From Triglochin maritima (Eukaryota > Streptophyta > Magnoliopsida > Alismatales > Juncaginaceae), in assembly GCA_963682175.1 (NCBI GenBank), contig OY821784.1, positions 33,151,621-33,215,620 of the forward strand: a stretch of 64,000 nt of DNA, given 5' to 3'. A model generated the notes under the pieces. That model did no database searches. It was not told the DNA's origin and saw nothing but the letters and a program-made list of their open reading frames with translations. The first letter of the stretch is position 1. Each line of letters opens with the position of its first letter. Shown here in pieces: positions 10,711 through 21,817 of the stretch. The translations under genes and the position numbers were made by a program.

Positions 10711-12269
10711 TGATGAGTGATTAGTAGCATATCATATATCAAATTCATGTTATATATTCTTTATTTTACCATAATCTTATGTTACTTGAGTGTTTGTTTG
10801 TGATGTTTCAGGTGTTAAGTAATAAAGAAGAGAAATGAATAGAAAATGACTGAATTACAAGAAGAAATGACTCAATGAAGCAAAGTTGACATGTTTGTCA
10901 TGCACAATGACTCATCTGCAAATCAGGAATGATTTAGATGAACTCTAGAGGGACCAGAATGCACGAAAAACATTTAGGATACAAAAATCCTTCAAAACCA
11001 TGATCTTGAGGAGAATTTAGGTAATTAAAAATAAACGGTCTCCAACCAGCGGACCAGGAGTGCACCACACGTGCAAAAATACATAACTTAAGCTTCTGGA
11101 AGAAATCGGAGTGTATCGGAAGCCACAACATCCCCTAGTGGCGGATTTTGATTCGCCATTGGCGGATCACTTTTGTCCAAATACCCTTAAATTTCAAAAG
11201 TGGCTCGAACTTGCTAAATTGGGTGCATTAGAACTTACAGAAATCAATTTCAGTCGTTGGATTGCTCCCAGAATAATCTACACCACACTTTCTTCATTAA
11301 TAACATGGTTTATTCTTCCTTTCTAGAGCTTCTCCACTTCCACCATTAATGTAGTTTAGCTCTTACCCAATTTGGCTGCAAGTAGAAGAGGATTGATGAA
11401 GATTGTAATCTCACATTTTCTTTAATATAAGGTTGGATTCATGTTCCTCTTGTCAATTAACTTTCTTTCCATGCAATTAGATTTTGATTTTGTTGGTTAG
11501 TTTCTAGTTTGAGTTTTATGTCATGTTTAGTCTCAATCTCTTGCTTTCCATGCTTGTTATTATTAATAGTGAGTAGATCCACCTCATTTGGGGTGGAGGC
11601 AATGTAGTTGATGTTGAAGTATATGATGGATTCCTAAGTTTGTGTCATTTCTACGTGCTTAATGTTAGATCTAAAACTTGTAGCATGTTAATCTTGTTAT
11701 AGATGAGATAATGGTCACACTAGGTACTTGTTTCATGCTAGATCTATTTTTGACATGTTTTTTGTGATGAGTTTTATTTGATGATGGAATTGACTTCAAA
11801 TGAATGGTTTCTTGGTTTGGTTTATGTTGCTTGAATGAACTAAGGTTATGCTTAGGATTGATTGATGCTTTAACGGTCTCACTAGGTGTTTATTGCATAT
11901 TTGAGAATCCATAAAATTGATCTTAACTTCATGATAACATATCCTAGTCTTCTATATCATGTAATTGTATGTGTTTCGTACCTAGGTTCCACACTAGCTC
12001 CTACGTGTAAACACACACTCTTACACATATGCTTAACGGTTTGACACTCTCACGCACACACACCTCACTATTGCACCTCCACTGCAACGGGTTTAGTTAG
12101 ATTGTTTTCTTATATCATAGTTTAGTTTAGTTAGTTTCGCCAAATTCTCTCCATCTATTTCTCTTCCCACTCGAGTACGATGATAACAACAATACGCACA
12201 ACTCCTTGTGGTACGACCCGTACTTGCCGCGTCTTCAACTACATTATGCACTTGCAGTAAATTAAAACA
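10711..12269 (+). mobile_element. Solo LTR, Tat/Athila-like (unit A)
   Basis: It begins TGATGAGTGATTAGTAGCAT and ends with the conserved block ACGACCCGTACTTGCCGCG ... ATGCACTTGCAGT ... ACA. The same block appears in the LTRs at 15130, 20461 and 23326 on the opposite strand. No internal region or partner LTR follows, so it looks like a solo LTR left by recombination. I found no clear target duplication, so both ends are approximate. It carries a loose GGCGGAT...ATTCGCC palindrome near 11138-11170. Confidence 0.65.
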
Positions 12270-13209
12270 AATAATTAATGAGTTCTATAGCATAAACAAA
12301 ATACATCCTATTGTTAGTTTCCGGTAATTGTTTCCTTTCCAAATCCACGAAGAAAACGATGGGTATCTTTGTGCTTTTTTGGTCAACATTTTGGTAAATA
12401 CATAGGAAAGTAAGGCACTCATGCCATTTCTCACTCTCATTATACGTGTGCTGACGTGGCATTCTGACGTCGACCAGAAGACAAACATCCCCTCTTCTTT
12501 AGTGTATTCGTATTTATACCATCCATATGTTTTATATATTGTACCTATATAATACTCAATTACCTTTATGTAGTTGTAGCTAAAAGGTGTAGGATTTCGT
12601 GTCCCTATGTATGTGTATATTTAAAAAATAATAATACAAACATACATGATCAATTTCATACTTTCATTGATTTATGTATATGTATATGTTTATTCTAATA
12701 TCATGCATTCCGACACATATTAAAATAAACAAAAAAGAGAGGATCCCCTCTTCTAAAACCTTTCAGAAGATTTGGTGTTCCGTTGTTCGTCGAATCACCC
12801 GCTGATTCGCATCCAAGTGTTCACCAAACTCTAAACAAGATTAGAGAGAAATGAGTTAATCAGTCAATCTCTAATTAGGCTTAGAATCTAGCTAATAACC
12901 CCTCTAAAAGCTCCTGACATTTTAGTCTCCAAAAACAACTATTAAGAGATTTTCGGATGGGTTAATTGAGTGATTAAGGAGAGAGAGAATTTTGCATATA
13001 TCTAAACAAGTAAGATGAGAGATCATTTTATAGGCTCCCAAAACATCCATATCATAAGTTATTCTCTAGTCATGATCTCTTGCTTATTCTCTCTTAAAAT
13101 TAATCTCAAATTGCCACATAAGCATCCTCAAAAATGTTTGATCAAATCTGGAATTAATCTAACCCATGATCTAATTATTCTCTTAATAATTCAGACAGAA
13201 ATTGTGTTG
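12270..13209. other. Unassigned, probably LTR-derived DNA
   Basis: No coding signal. From about 12740 the sequence resembles the start of the palindrome-bearing LTR at 21772 in layout: a minus-strand TATA-like ATAAAATG near 13028 followed by the palindrome array. This suggests it belongs to a related LTR, but I could not find its ends. Confidence 0.4.
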
Positions 13210-13640
13210 TTCGGTTAACCGAGAATTCTTCTCGGTTGACCTAACCTTTCGGTTTTATTTCAAGTTCGGATGACCGTGAGGCAGACGGTCGAATGAATAT
13301 TCATGAGAAAAAATCCCTGAAAAAGTTCTGACGATCCACGTCTCTCTCCGGACGACCGTTAATCCACCAAAATTTCTCCTGGCGAAACTCTTCGGACGAC
13401 CACGTCACTTTCGGTCTACCGAAAATATCCTAAGATAGCTTCTGGATATTTTCCCCCGGTTGACCGTTTAAGCCTATTTGACGGATTCCAATTGCCCAGG
13501 CACTCCAAAGACGGATTCCAATTGCTCACGCACTCCAAACAATTTCGGTCAATCATTTACTTTATCCGACCCTTGTTCGGTTGACCATTCCTTAAGACGA
13601 CTCAGTCGGCCGAACCCAAAACGGTTTACCGTTTTGATCC
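13210..13640. repeat. Degenerate CGGTTGACCG palindrome array (unit A)
   Basis: About eleven copies of CGGTNNACCG or one-mismatch forms occur, for example CGGTTAACCG, CGGTCTACCG, CGGTTGACCG and CGGTTTACCG, plus CGGACGACC half-matching forms. Centres vary while the CGGT/ACCG arms are kept. The LTR family it sits in was not identified. Confidence 0.75.
13480..13539 (+). repeat. Two-copy 30 bp tandem repeat
   Basis: Two units, 13480-13509 and 13510-13539, each GACGGATTCCAATTG...CACTCCAAA, differing at two positions. They sit inside the palindrome array and recur in unit B at about 39537-39596. Confidence 0.85.
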
Positions 13641-13734
13641 CAATTTTGCATTTGTCAAATTTTGGATTTATTTCCAACAAAATTTAATATTACATAGGAT
13701 AATTTAATATTACATAGGATAAATTTAATAAATT

Positions 13735-13883
13735 AACATTACATAGGATAATATATTACCTAAGATATGAATTTGCTAAAAACCCCAAAAGATCAAATTT
13801 TGTTAGAAATAAATCCAAAATTTGATCTTTTGGGGTTTTTAGCAAATTCATATCTTATGTAATATATTATCCTATGTAATATT
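13735..13883. repeat. Long hairpin with ~67 bp arms (unit A)
   Basis: Arms at about 13735-13801 and 13817-13883 are reverse complements with only about two mismatches, around a 15-base loop. The loop plus its edges also pairs with a separate inverted copy at about 13655-13684 (AAATTTTGGATTTATTTCC). The left arm is preceded by direct copies of ATTACATAGGATAA. It could be a MITE remnant, or a fold-back produced by inverted duplication. No terminal target duplication was found. Confidence 0.8.
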
Positions 13884-14932
13884 AAATTATTACACCCTAT
13901 AATATATACACCTCATATGAATATATCCATGATTCTAATAATGTCAATTTTCGTGACATAATGAGTTTTATTGATTCACCACCTGTGTCACTTTTCACAT
14001 GAAACCCGACACATCATATGAACTCAAAATTAAGCCTCTTGTCTCCCAGTTTTGTGGTGTGGCCTATAGGAGGATTTAAGCCAAAATGGCAGCGATATTA
14101 AACACTTAATATCTCAAACTATAAGCGGTATCTAGCTACACATTATAGTTACCAAGTTAGCATAGATGTTTTTGTTCTACTCGAACTAAACACGATCCAT
14201 TTAGTGATGTAAGTGTCATTTGTGTCCGTCTCTTGCCTCATGATATTAAGAATATATACAAAGTATAAATGTGTCATCTTTGTATCATATTAATTTCTTA
14301 ATCTCTTTAAGCTAATTATAACTATGTGACTTAACTCAAGTTACATTATGCACATTATAATTTTGCTCTATCAAGAGGTCTACTAATATCATCACTCAAT
14401 TAAGATGGGCAATGATAATCTTTTGACTAGCTATCTTTTCCAGCACAAGTCATGCTCAACCAACTATTGTCTTTATCACTGTACTCATTGATAGCTTTTG
14501 ACAATAATCAAATCAAACACTTCTTGAGTGAAACGATATGTCTCATATCTTAGGATCTAAGACACAGTAAAATATTAATGACACGAAACACAATTCCATA
14601 ATGTTTTACTTGTTAGGTCTATTCAATATATAAAAGTAACCATTTTCCTCTTTTATATACTCGTGTCGTCAATTATTTGTAGAGCTACAACAATTGATGA
14701 CCAACACGACAATCTTATCTCGGTAATTAATATTCTATGTTAATTACCATTATTGTGAACAACTTTTGATTTTTGTAAACCATTATCTTTTAGAGCTTTA
14801 CGGTTAAAGACCAAGCATCTCTTCCTTAACACTTCCAAAAGACGAATATCATAATCAAGGAACAAAATGTTTGCACATTTAATTCATAATAATTGACATA
14901 TAAAAGTTAAACTTTTGGAACACATTCCTTTC
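13884..14932. other. Unassigned AT-rich DNA, probably retroelement-derived (unit A)
   Basis: No coding signal and no recognised ends. It lies between the hairpin and the left copy of the 137 bp direct repeat. Its unit B counterpart is 39941-40989. Confidence 0.4.
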
Positions 14933-15069
14933 AAAATGTACTCTCAAATTGAAGGACTAGATTTCAAAGAAATTTATGCCTCTCTCTTCCTCATCTCCTT
15001 TCTCTTCACCCCAACCCTAAACCTGTTAGGATCTATGACCCTCTAATCACTAGATAAATACGGAATTAA
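14933..15069 (+). repeat. 137 bp direct repeat, left copy (unit A)
   Basis: Matches 21681-21817 with one difference. The pair brackets the Athila/Tat-like element. The repeat itself spans the edge of the SIRE-like LTR: its last ~46 bases are the LTR terminus TGTTAGGATCTATG... and its first ~91 bases are that LTR's outside flank. It is far longer than the 5 bp duplication normal for LTR elements. Confidence 0.9.
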
Positions 15070-15129
15070 TCACTTTGATTGCATATAGATACGCAATTTC
15101 ATCACAACGTCACTTTGATTGCATATTAT
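15070..15129. other. 60 bp filler with an internal repeat
   Basis: Lies between the left 137 bp repeat and the LTR at 15130, and has no counterpart on the right side. It contains CACTTTGATTGCATAT twice, the look of filler DNA copied during break repair. Confidence 0.6.
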
Positions 15130-16382
15130 TGATGAGAATTAAATTTATACCGCAAGTGCACGGCGTCAATGAAGACGTGGCAAGTACGGGTCGAACACAA
15201 GGAAGGAGAGATTTGTTATTAGTGTGATTTCGATTGGAGGAAAGGAGGAGAGAAGAATAAATTTGGGTTTTTGAGATTATTGATTTAATTATCTAAAGCA
15301 AGAAACATGAACAAATAAAACTAAAACAAGAATAAAGAAGTGAATTCCGTTGGGTGGAGGTTTAGATTTAAGGTTTAGATTAGAGAATTCAGAAACTTAT
15401 AATAAATCATGTTAGTTACGAAGCATTACATGATAAATGATTTAACACAAACTCAAGTAATCAAAATATACTAATCACGAACTTAAAATAATAATATTTA
15501 TTCTCTTCTCTTCACCCTAAATCTGTCACCTCCACCCTTTGGAAAGAGTTAGAAACTCATGGAGGGAGGAAGAAGGGGTCCTAGAGGCATTACAAAAGAA
15601 AAGTAAAAACAAGAAATAAAAGACAGAATTTTATTACTAAAATAAAGACAAATAAAAACAACAACTAAAAACTAGGTCTAAGGCCAAGGACCCTCACAAC
15701 ATCGTTTTAGGGCTATTTATAGCCGATACAAGGGACTTAGGTATAAAATAGGAAAGTACACGCGTCAACACACAACCGGTAAAAATTTTAGAGCATGAAT
15801 CTAATTTGGTGCGGCGGATTCGCCGCATTTTGTACATAAGATGCGGCGGATTCGCCGCATTTTGTACATAAGATGCGGCGGATTTGCCACCTTTTTAGCT
15901 CCGATTTAATCCGGATTTTTCCTGTGTGTTTATGGTATGATTTCAATATCCTTTGCGCATCTGGATTGATTCTTTCCTTTCTTTTGAGCTCCGACTTTAT
16001 TTCTTTATATATTTGGAGATCCACATTGATTTTCTTTAGATTTTCTCCATAATAATAAAAGCTACTCGTAATTTGCAATTAGGTCCTTGGCGTTTTGCAA
16101 TTAAGTCCTTGTCTACTTTTGTGCTTAAGTCCTTGTCCTTTTTGTAATTAGGTCTTGAATGCTTTTATGCTTGGATGCATTTCCATTTGAAACCCGATAA
16201 TCTTGAACTTGGTATTTATGCCAGGAATGAGTCTCTTGCACGCATTTATGCTCGGGATATGGGTAATTTGCATTCATGTCCATGTATTCTGTAAATAAGA
16301 CTAAACACATACCTTAGTAGCATTTATTGATATAAAATTAATCTAAATGAAAGACATATGATGCAATGTATGCAATGCATCA
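15130..16382 (-). repeat. 3' LTR of the Athila/Tat-like element (1253 bp)
   Basis: Carries two full GCGGCGGATTCGCCGC palindromes near 15812-15862 in a ~33 bp tandem unit, plus a third degenerate one. The 5' LTR has one full copy and one degenerate copy. Confidence 0.9.
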
Positions 16383-16398
16383 AATACCCCCACACCTA
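16383..16398 (-). other. Polypurine tract of the Athila/Tat-like element
   Basis: The minus strand reads AGGTGTGGGGGTATT directly before the 3' LTR, the expected plus-strand primer position. Confidence 0.8.
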
Positions 16399-17684
16399 GA
16401 TTTTGCTAGTCCCTAGCAAAACAGAATATAAGAAAAATGAAAACAGGGAAATCCTAACTCACTTTCGTAGGAATCACGGTTGCACTTAGCATGTGCAACA
16501 AGCCTTTAAACCTCTTTGTTGCCAAGGAGGAGGAGTGTTGTCTCCTGAGGGTTTTCAGCGGATATACCCACAAAATCCTAAATCAACATTTCATTAATAG
16601 TTCTCAATATCCCTACCTCAACCTTATACATCTCACTAAGAATTTTTGCATGCTCATTATATAAATCTAACTCATTAAAAATATGACTTGGTCTTTGTTC
16701 CTCCAACATTCACACCACTAACCTTTCTACACATGATATCACTTGAATTATTTTGCACGCCTCCTCTGGTGGTGAAGTATCATTTGGATCAACCATGGCA
16801 TGGATCATTCTTTTAGCTTTGGGCCTTGAGTATCTTAAAGTATTTTTTTTCTTTTTTTTTCCGTGATTCAACACATTTGCTTTTTCTGACACTTTTACCC
16901 TTTTTGCATTCGTGTAGCGAGTTTGGTCGATAATCCCGAGCTGGCAGACTCAAGTTACCGGGTTTTAAGATACCCCTACGGACCATTGACTCAAAGGCTT
17001 GGGCTTTTGTAATCATTTTGCAAAATGTGCTTTCCTCACTTTATTCCTTTATTTTTACTTTTATTTTCCTCAAGGCTTAATTGCTATTAGAAGTCCACAC
17101 TTCCCGGTATATTTTCCTCAACCTCTGCTTTTTATCAACCACTTCAAAGATTTGATTCATCCAATTTAAGTGCATACAAGTCTTAAAGGGTAATGGGTTA
17201 TTTCTTTGGAACTTAGATTTATGTCATAGTTTCTACAAGCAGAACTATATAATAAGGAACAAAAAAACTCAATGCAATTTGTACTCGGGTTTTGGTAGTT
17301 CAATCTTAAGCTATGTTATGAAACATTGAATTTTTTATTTTTTTAGAGATAAAAGAACAGATATATAGATAGATATATACATAAACACCCCCCCACACCT
17401 AAATCATGCATTGTCCTCAATGAATGTGAGGAAGATACTACATGGATTTATGCATAAAAAAAGGAAAGATCTCACCAACGTGTAGTACAAAGGAAAGTTC
17501 ATGGCTCTGTTGATGGACAAAAACCCGAATTCCCTCAAAAACCTGTGAGATGCTAAAGAATGGATAAATACAACAGATGATTTATTTATTTATTTATTTA
17601 TTTTTATACATATATAACTATGTACAAACATAAGTTCCCATCTTCATTTGTCAAGAGACATCAAATGGAAACTTCAAGAGTGGG
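16399..17684. other. Non-coding interior of the Athila/Tat-like element
   Basis: No recognisable domain. It contains a T-rich run near 16845-16860, a second purine tract with the adjacent GAGGACAATGCATGA block (about 17385-17425, minus strand), and a (TTTA)5 microsatellite at 17581-17605 that has one more unit in unit B. Confidence 0.6.
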
Positions 17685-19173
17685 TCAGTGCACCTGAAAA
17701 GGAAACATGACACCACGTGGGGCCAGAAAATGCATGTGTGGGCCGCCTTCACAAAAAGCGCTAGATGAAATGAGAGGTTCATGAATTGGACGCAAAGGCG
17801 TCTCATTCAACGGATCAAACTGAAAGAGCTTGAACCTCTCGAGAGTTTGGGAATTAAGGGGCAACGGAAGAGGAGTTTCTCCCGTTGCGGTGTTGAAGTT
17901 ATGATCATCAATCCAAACTCTCCAACCAACTGGCTGGTGTGTCGGAACGAGGTCAAGAACCTCGTTAGGCATGTCCGACACACCAGGCGAACAAAAAGTG
18001 GGTCTCATACCCAAGGTATCTTCTAAGGCACTTCTAATACCCTCATGAGCTATGTGGTTGTTTGATGTTCCATCATTTCTTTCCAAGATGATCAGGAACA
18101 ATGGTGAGAGGCAGACTCTCATCAGGTTGTTTGAAATTGAGGGTACTAGGGAGATCTTGCTCCACCAGAGCTGAGTCCTTAAGAGATGCAACATGAAGAT
18201 CATGTGGCTCAAGGGCCACGGGACAAGAAGATAGGACACAATCCTGTGCCGACTCATAATGAAATTGGTCCATGTTTTTCTCGATATAAATCGAATCCTC
18301 CACTAAGTGATCGTGAATTGAAATCCCAAGTCCCTCAGACCGACTAGGAATTTGACTTTGAAAGATTGTGCTTTGAATTTGTGTATGTGGTGGTGGTTCG
18401 ATACTAAAAGATGAGTCCTCATGTTGACACGAAAAGTTACTTTCCTCACTTAATTGCTGCGACATTTGACTCAATTACAGTACCATATTGTCTACGGACT
18501 GTTGAGTAGTTGTCATGAACGTATGGAAAGCTTGTTCCAAGGTATCAGGTATGTGGTCAACTATGAGGTTCGAGTCAAAACTCGGGACATTTTTAGGTTG
18601 GGTGTTGGTAGACTGAGGATAAGTCCAATGATTTGAAGTGGGTTGTTGGTAGAATTCTGGGTATTCGGGAGGAGGATATTGGGGCGAAAATGAAGTATAA
18701 GAATTTGGGTATGAATTGTCTCCCCACGAATCCATCACTCTTGGGTTATATGCGGAAGTGTAACGGTCATATCGAGCATTTTGGGAAAAGGTATGCTCAC
18801 ACTCGGGCTCTGGGGGAACATAAGGACATTCCCTGATAACATGAGCACTCAACCCGCAACAGTCGCACGGTACGGCTACTGGAGACACCGGTGCACTCAT
18901 GTTGTCAGCCCAACGCATGAAGGAGGCAAAAGTTTGTTGTAATGTGTCAGTTCGTTGACCAGCATATGATCCAACATAACTAGATTGTGGTCTAGCAGTC
19001 GGTGCCTCTCTCATGTTACCCCAATATGAAGATTGCTCAGTCATACAATTAGGATTGTCCCAACCATATGGGGTGTTAGTCTGAGCCACCCCAAGTTGCA
19101 TGGTTTTAGAATACCAGGAAGCATTGTCCTGGTCCCAACAATGATATGGATGGTTGCTCATGTAACCATCCAT
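17685..19173 (-). pseudogene. Gag-like gene of the Athila/Tat-like element, broken (unit A)
   Basis: Corresponds to the open 494-residue frame at 43746-45230 in unit B. Here it carries a CAG-to-TAG-type change on the coding strand (CTGTAA in place of CTGCAA, stop at 18475-18477) and a 4 bp TTTC duplication near 18078-18085 that shifts the frame. It is thus split into a 232-residue N-terminal piece with the CCHC knuckle and two downstream pieces. Because the rest of the frame is nearly identical to unit B, both lesions arose after, or close to, the tandem duplication. Confidence 0.85.
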
Positions 19174-20436
19174 CAGAACACTCTTGAGTCAAGCACTCTT
19201 ACCCTTATGAGGCTAAGCAAGCACAAGTTCTCGACTCGACCCTAAAATGCTAATAGAGAATGTAAAGGGGAGGAGACTAGAACGTATAAGTAGGTGAGAA
19301 GAAGATGACTCAGAAGAGAAGGGAAACTTAACTCTCAAGATAGAAAAAAAAGGGTCGGTCAGAAGTTTCCCAAACAAGCACGGTTCAAACAATCCTAGAC
19401 CTAGTGTCACTTAGATCTAGACGACTCCTAACTGGTTGAGTCGAATTGATTTGCTTGATTCACCTCCCTCACTAATAAAACCAAATTGGCCAGGCAGTGT
19501 ATAGCTAGTGGGGGCGCTTCCGATAGAGTCGGTGCCAATTAGACAACCACTTCGCTTGGAAGACTTACGTCAACACAAAAACACTTTCTAGACACCAACT
19601 TAAATTCGATCGGCTTCAGGTCATAGCAAGTCAAACCAATTCTTCTCCTTAATTGAGTCTGATTCCTTAGGGGTCAATGTCTAATTGATTTTAATTTAAG
19701 GCTTGGGTGACACTTTAGGATTGTGATTTGTGGGCTACGGAAGGGTGGTGAAATCCCCACCGTATCTTTGCATATGGAGTTGCCCTTAAGATGGTTTAAC
19801 TTAAATCTAGCAAAGATAGTCAAACAATGGTCTTTAATTGGGGGCAATTGCAAGGTTGTATGCACATTAAATTATATGCCTAAATGCAGTCGATAACACT
19901 CGTGCACGTACCTTGACTCCAGCACTCTTCAACAAAAATTGATTTGCAAGAATTTAGCAAGAATAATGCATACAAAACACTAAATGATGCATGCACTAAG
20001 GCCTTTCTAATTTTGCCAATTTTAGGTCAGGGTTGAATTATTGCCAATTATGGATTTTTGCCCTAACACGTGCAATTCTACTAAAAGGAAATTTTCTGAA
20101 ACTAGAAATTACGAGGAAAAGAGGCAACAAGGGTTACCTATGCAATGCTCAGTCGGGTTCACCGCCCGCTCTCGAAATTTCAGATGCTCTATGCGTCCAC
20201 CCAGAGATGGTGCGCGTCCCAGAAAAGTTTGAAGGCCAGAAGCTCCAAGTGTGCGGCAATTCCGCCGCAGGTTGTTCTTGGTATGCGGCGATTCCGCCGC
20301 TCGTTAAGCTCAGAATGTGCCCGGATTTCGCCGTGCACTCTGTTGTTTCCTTAAACACAAATCCAAATACTTAGATCGCGCACAAGATAAACAGCATAAA
20401 ATCAAAATCACAAAAATAAACAAAATCTGCGTCGCC

Positions 20437-20454
20437 TCCCCGGCAACGGCGCCA
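20437..20454 (-). other. Primer binding site, tRNA-Asp type
   Basis: The plus strand reads TCCCCGGCAACGGCGCCA, the 3' end of plant tRNA-Asp including CCA. Its complement, six bases inside the 5' LTR, is the primer site used by Athila-group elements. This places the element in that group although it has no pol. Confidence 0.85.
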
Positions 20455-20460
20455 AAAACT

Positions 20461-21680
20461 TGATGAGAATTAAATTTATACCGCAAGTGCACGGCGTCAA
20501 TGAAGACGTGGCAAGTACGGGTCGAACACAAGGAGGGAGAGATTTGTTATTAGTGTGATTTCGATTGGGGGAAAGGAGGAGAGAAGAATAAATTTGGGTT
20601 TTTGAGATTTTTGATTTAATTATCTAAAGCAAGAAACATGAACAAATAAAACTAAAACAAGAATAAAGAAGTGAATTCCGTTGGGTGGAGGTTTAGATTT
20701 AAGGTTTAGATTAGAGAATTCAGAAACTTATAATAAATCATGTTAGTTACGAAGCATTACATGATAAATGATTTAACACAAACTCAAGTAATCAAAATAT
20801 ACTAATCACGAACTTAAAATAATAACATTTATTCTCTTCTCTTCACCCTAAATCCGTCACCTCCACCCTTTGGAAAGAGTTAGAAACTCATGGAGGGAGG
20901 AAGAAGGGGTCCTAGAGGCATTACAAAAGAAAAGTAAAAACAAGAAATAAAAGACAGAATTTTATTACTAAAATAAAGACAAATAAAAACAACAACTAAA
21001 AACTAGGTCTAAGGCCAAGGACCCTCACAACATCGTTTCAGGGCTATTTATAGCCGATACAAGGGACTTAGGTATAAAATAGGAAAGTACACGCGTCAAC
21101 ACGCAACCGGTAAAAATTTTAGAGCATGAATCTAATTTGGTGCGGCGGATTCGCCGCATTTTGTACATAAGGTGCGGCGGATTCGCCACCTTTTTAGCTC
21201 CGATTTAATCCGGATTTTTCCTGTGTGTTTATGGTATGATTTCAATATCCTTTGCGCATCTGGATTGATTCTTTCCTTTCTTTTGAGCTCCGACTTTATT
21301 TCTTTATATATTTGGAGATCCACATTGATTTTCTTTAGATTTTCTCCATAATAATAAAAGCTACTCGTAATTTGCAATTAGGTCCTTGCCTTTTTGCAAT
21401 TAAGTCCTTGTCTACTTTTGTGCTTAAGTCCTTGTCCTTTTTGTAATTAGGTCTTGAATGCTTTTATGCTTGGATGCATTTCCATTTGAAACCCGATAAT
21501 CTTGAACTTGGTATTTATGCCAGGAATGAGTCTCTTGCACGCATTTATGCTCGGGATATGGGCAATTTGCATTCAGGTCCATGTATTCTGTAAAAAGACT
21601 AAACACATACCTTAGTAGCATTTATTGATATAAAATTAATCTAAATGAAAGACATATGATGTAATGTATGCAATGCATCA
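20461..21680 (-). repeat. 5' LTR of the Athila/Tat-like element (1220 bp)
   Basis: Partner of 15130-16382. It holds the block CCGCAAGTGCACGG...GGCAAGTACGGGTCG shared with the two solo LTRs in each unit. Confidence 0.9.
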
Positions 21681-21817
21681 AAAATGTACTCTCAAATTGA
21701 AGGACTAGATTTCAAAGAAATTTATGCCTCTCTCTTCCTCATCTCCTTTCTCTTCACCCCAACCCTAAACCTGTTAGGATCTATGACCCTCTAATCACTA
21801 GATAAATACAGAATTAA
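21681..21817 (+). repeat. 137 bp direct repeat, right copy (unit A)
   Basis: Starts directly after the LTR end at 21680, and its last 46 bases begin the SIRE-like LTR. In unit B the left and right copies agree at the one position where they differ here (ATACGGAATT in place of ATACAGAATT). Confidence 0.9.

Larger units (their letters stand above)
15130..21680 (-). mobile_element. Non-autonomous Athila/Tat-like LTR element (unit A)
   Basis: It is bounded by direct LTRs at 15130-16382 and 20461-21680, both TGATGAGAATT...ATGCATCA. On the minus strand the 5' LTR (20461-21680) is followed by a tRNA-Asp-type primer site, and the 3' LTR (15130-16382) is preceded by the purine tract AGGTGTGGGGGTATT, so the element points left. 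The ~4.1 kb interior has a gag-like frame with a CCHC knuckle but no protease, reverse transcriptase or integrase that I can find. This matches a large retrotransposon derivative parasitic on Athila/Tat elements. A second purine tract (GGTGTGGGGGGG) lies at about 17385-17400. The LTRs differ by about 1% plus a 33 bp tandem-repeat indel. Confidence 0.88.

Noticed and set aside
10711..12269. Solo LTR and the LTR at 15130 as the two LTRs of one element
   Set aside because: They share only the CCGCAAGTGCACGG-type block, lie in opposite orientation, and differ over most of their length.
20033..20374. 113-residue frame in the leader of the Athila/Tat-like element (also 46090-46431)
   Set aside because: Several overlapping frames on both strands cover a palindrome-rich leader, and no domain is seen.
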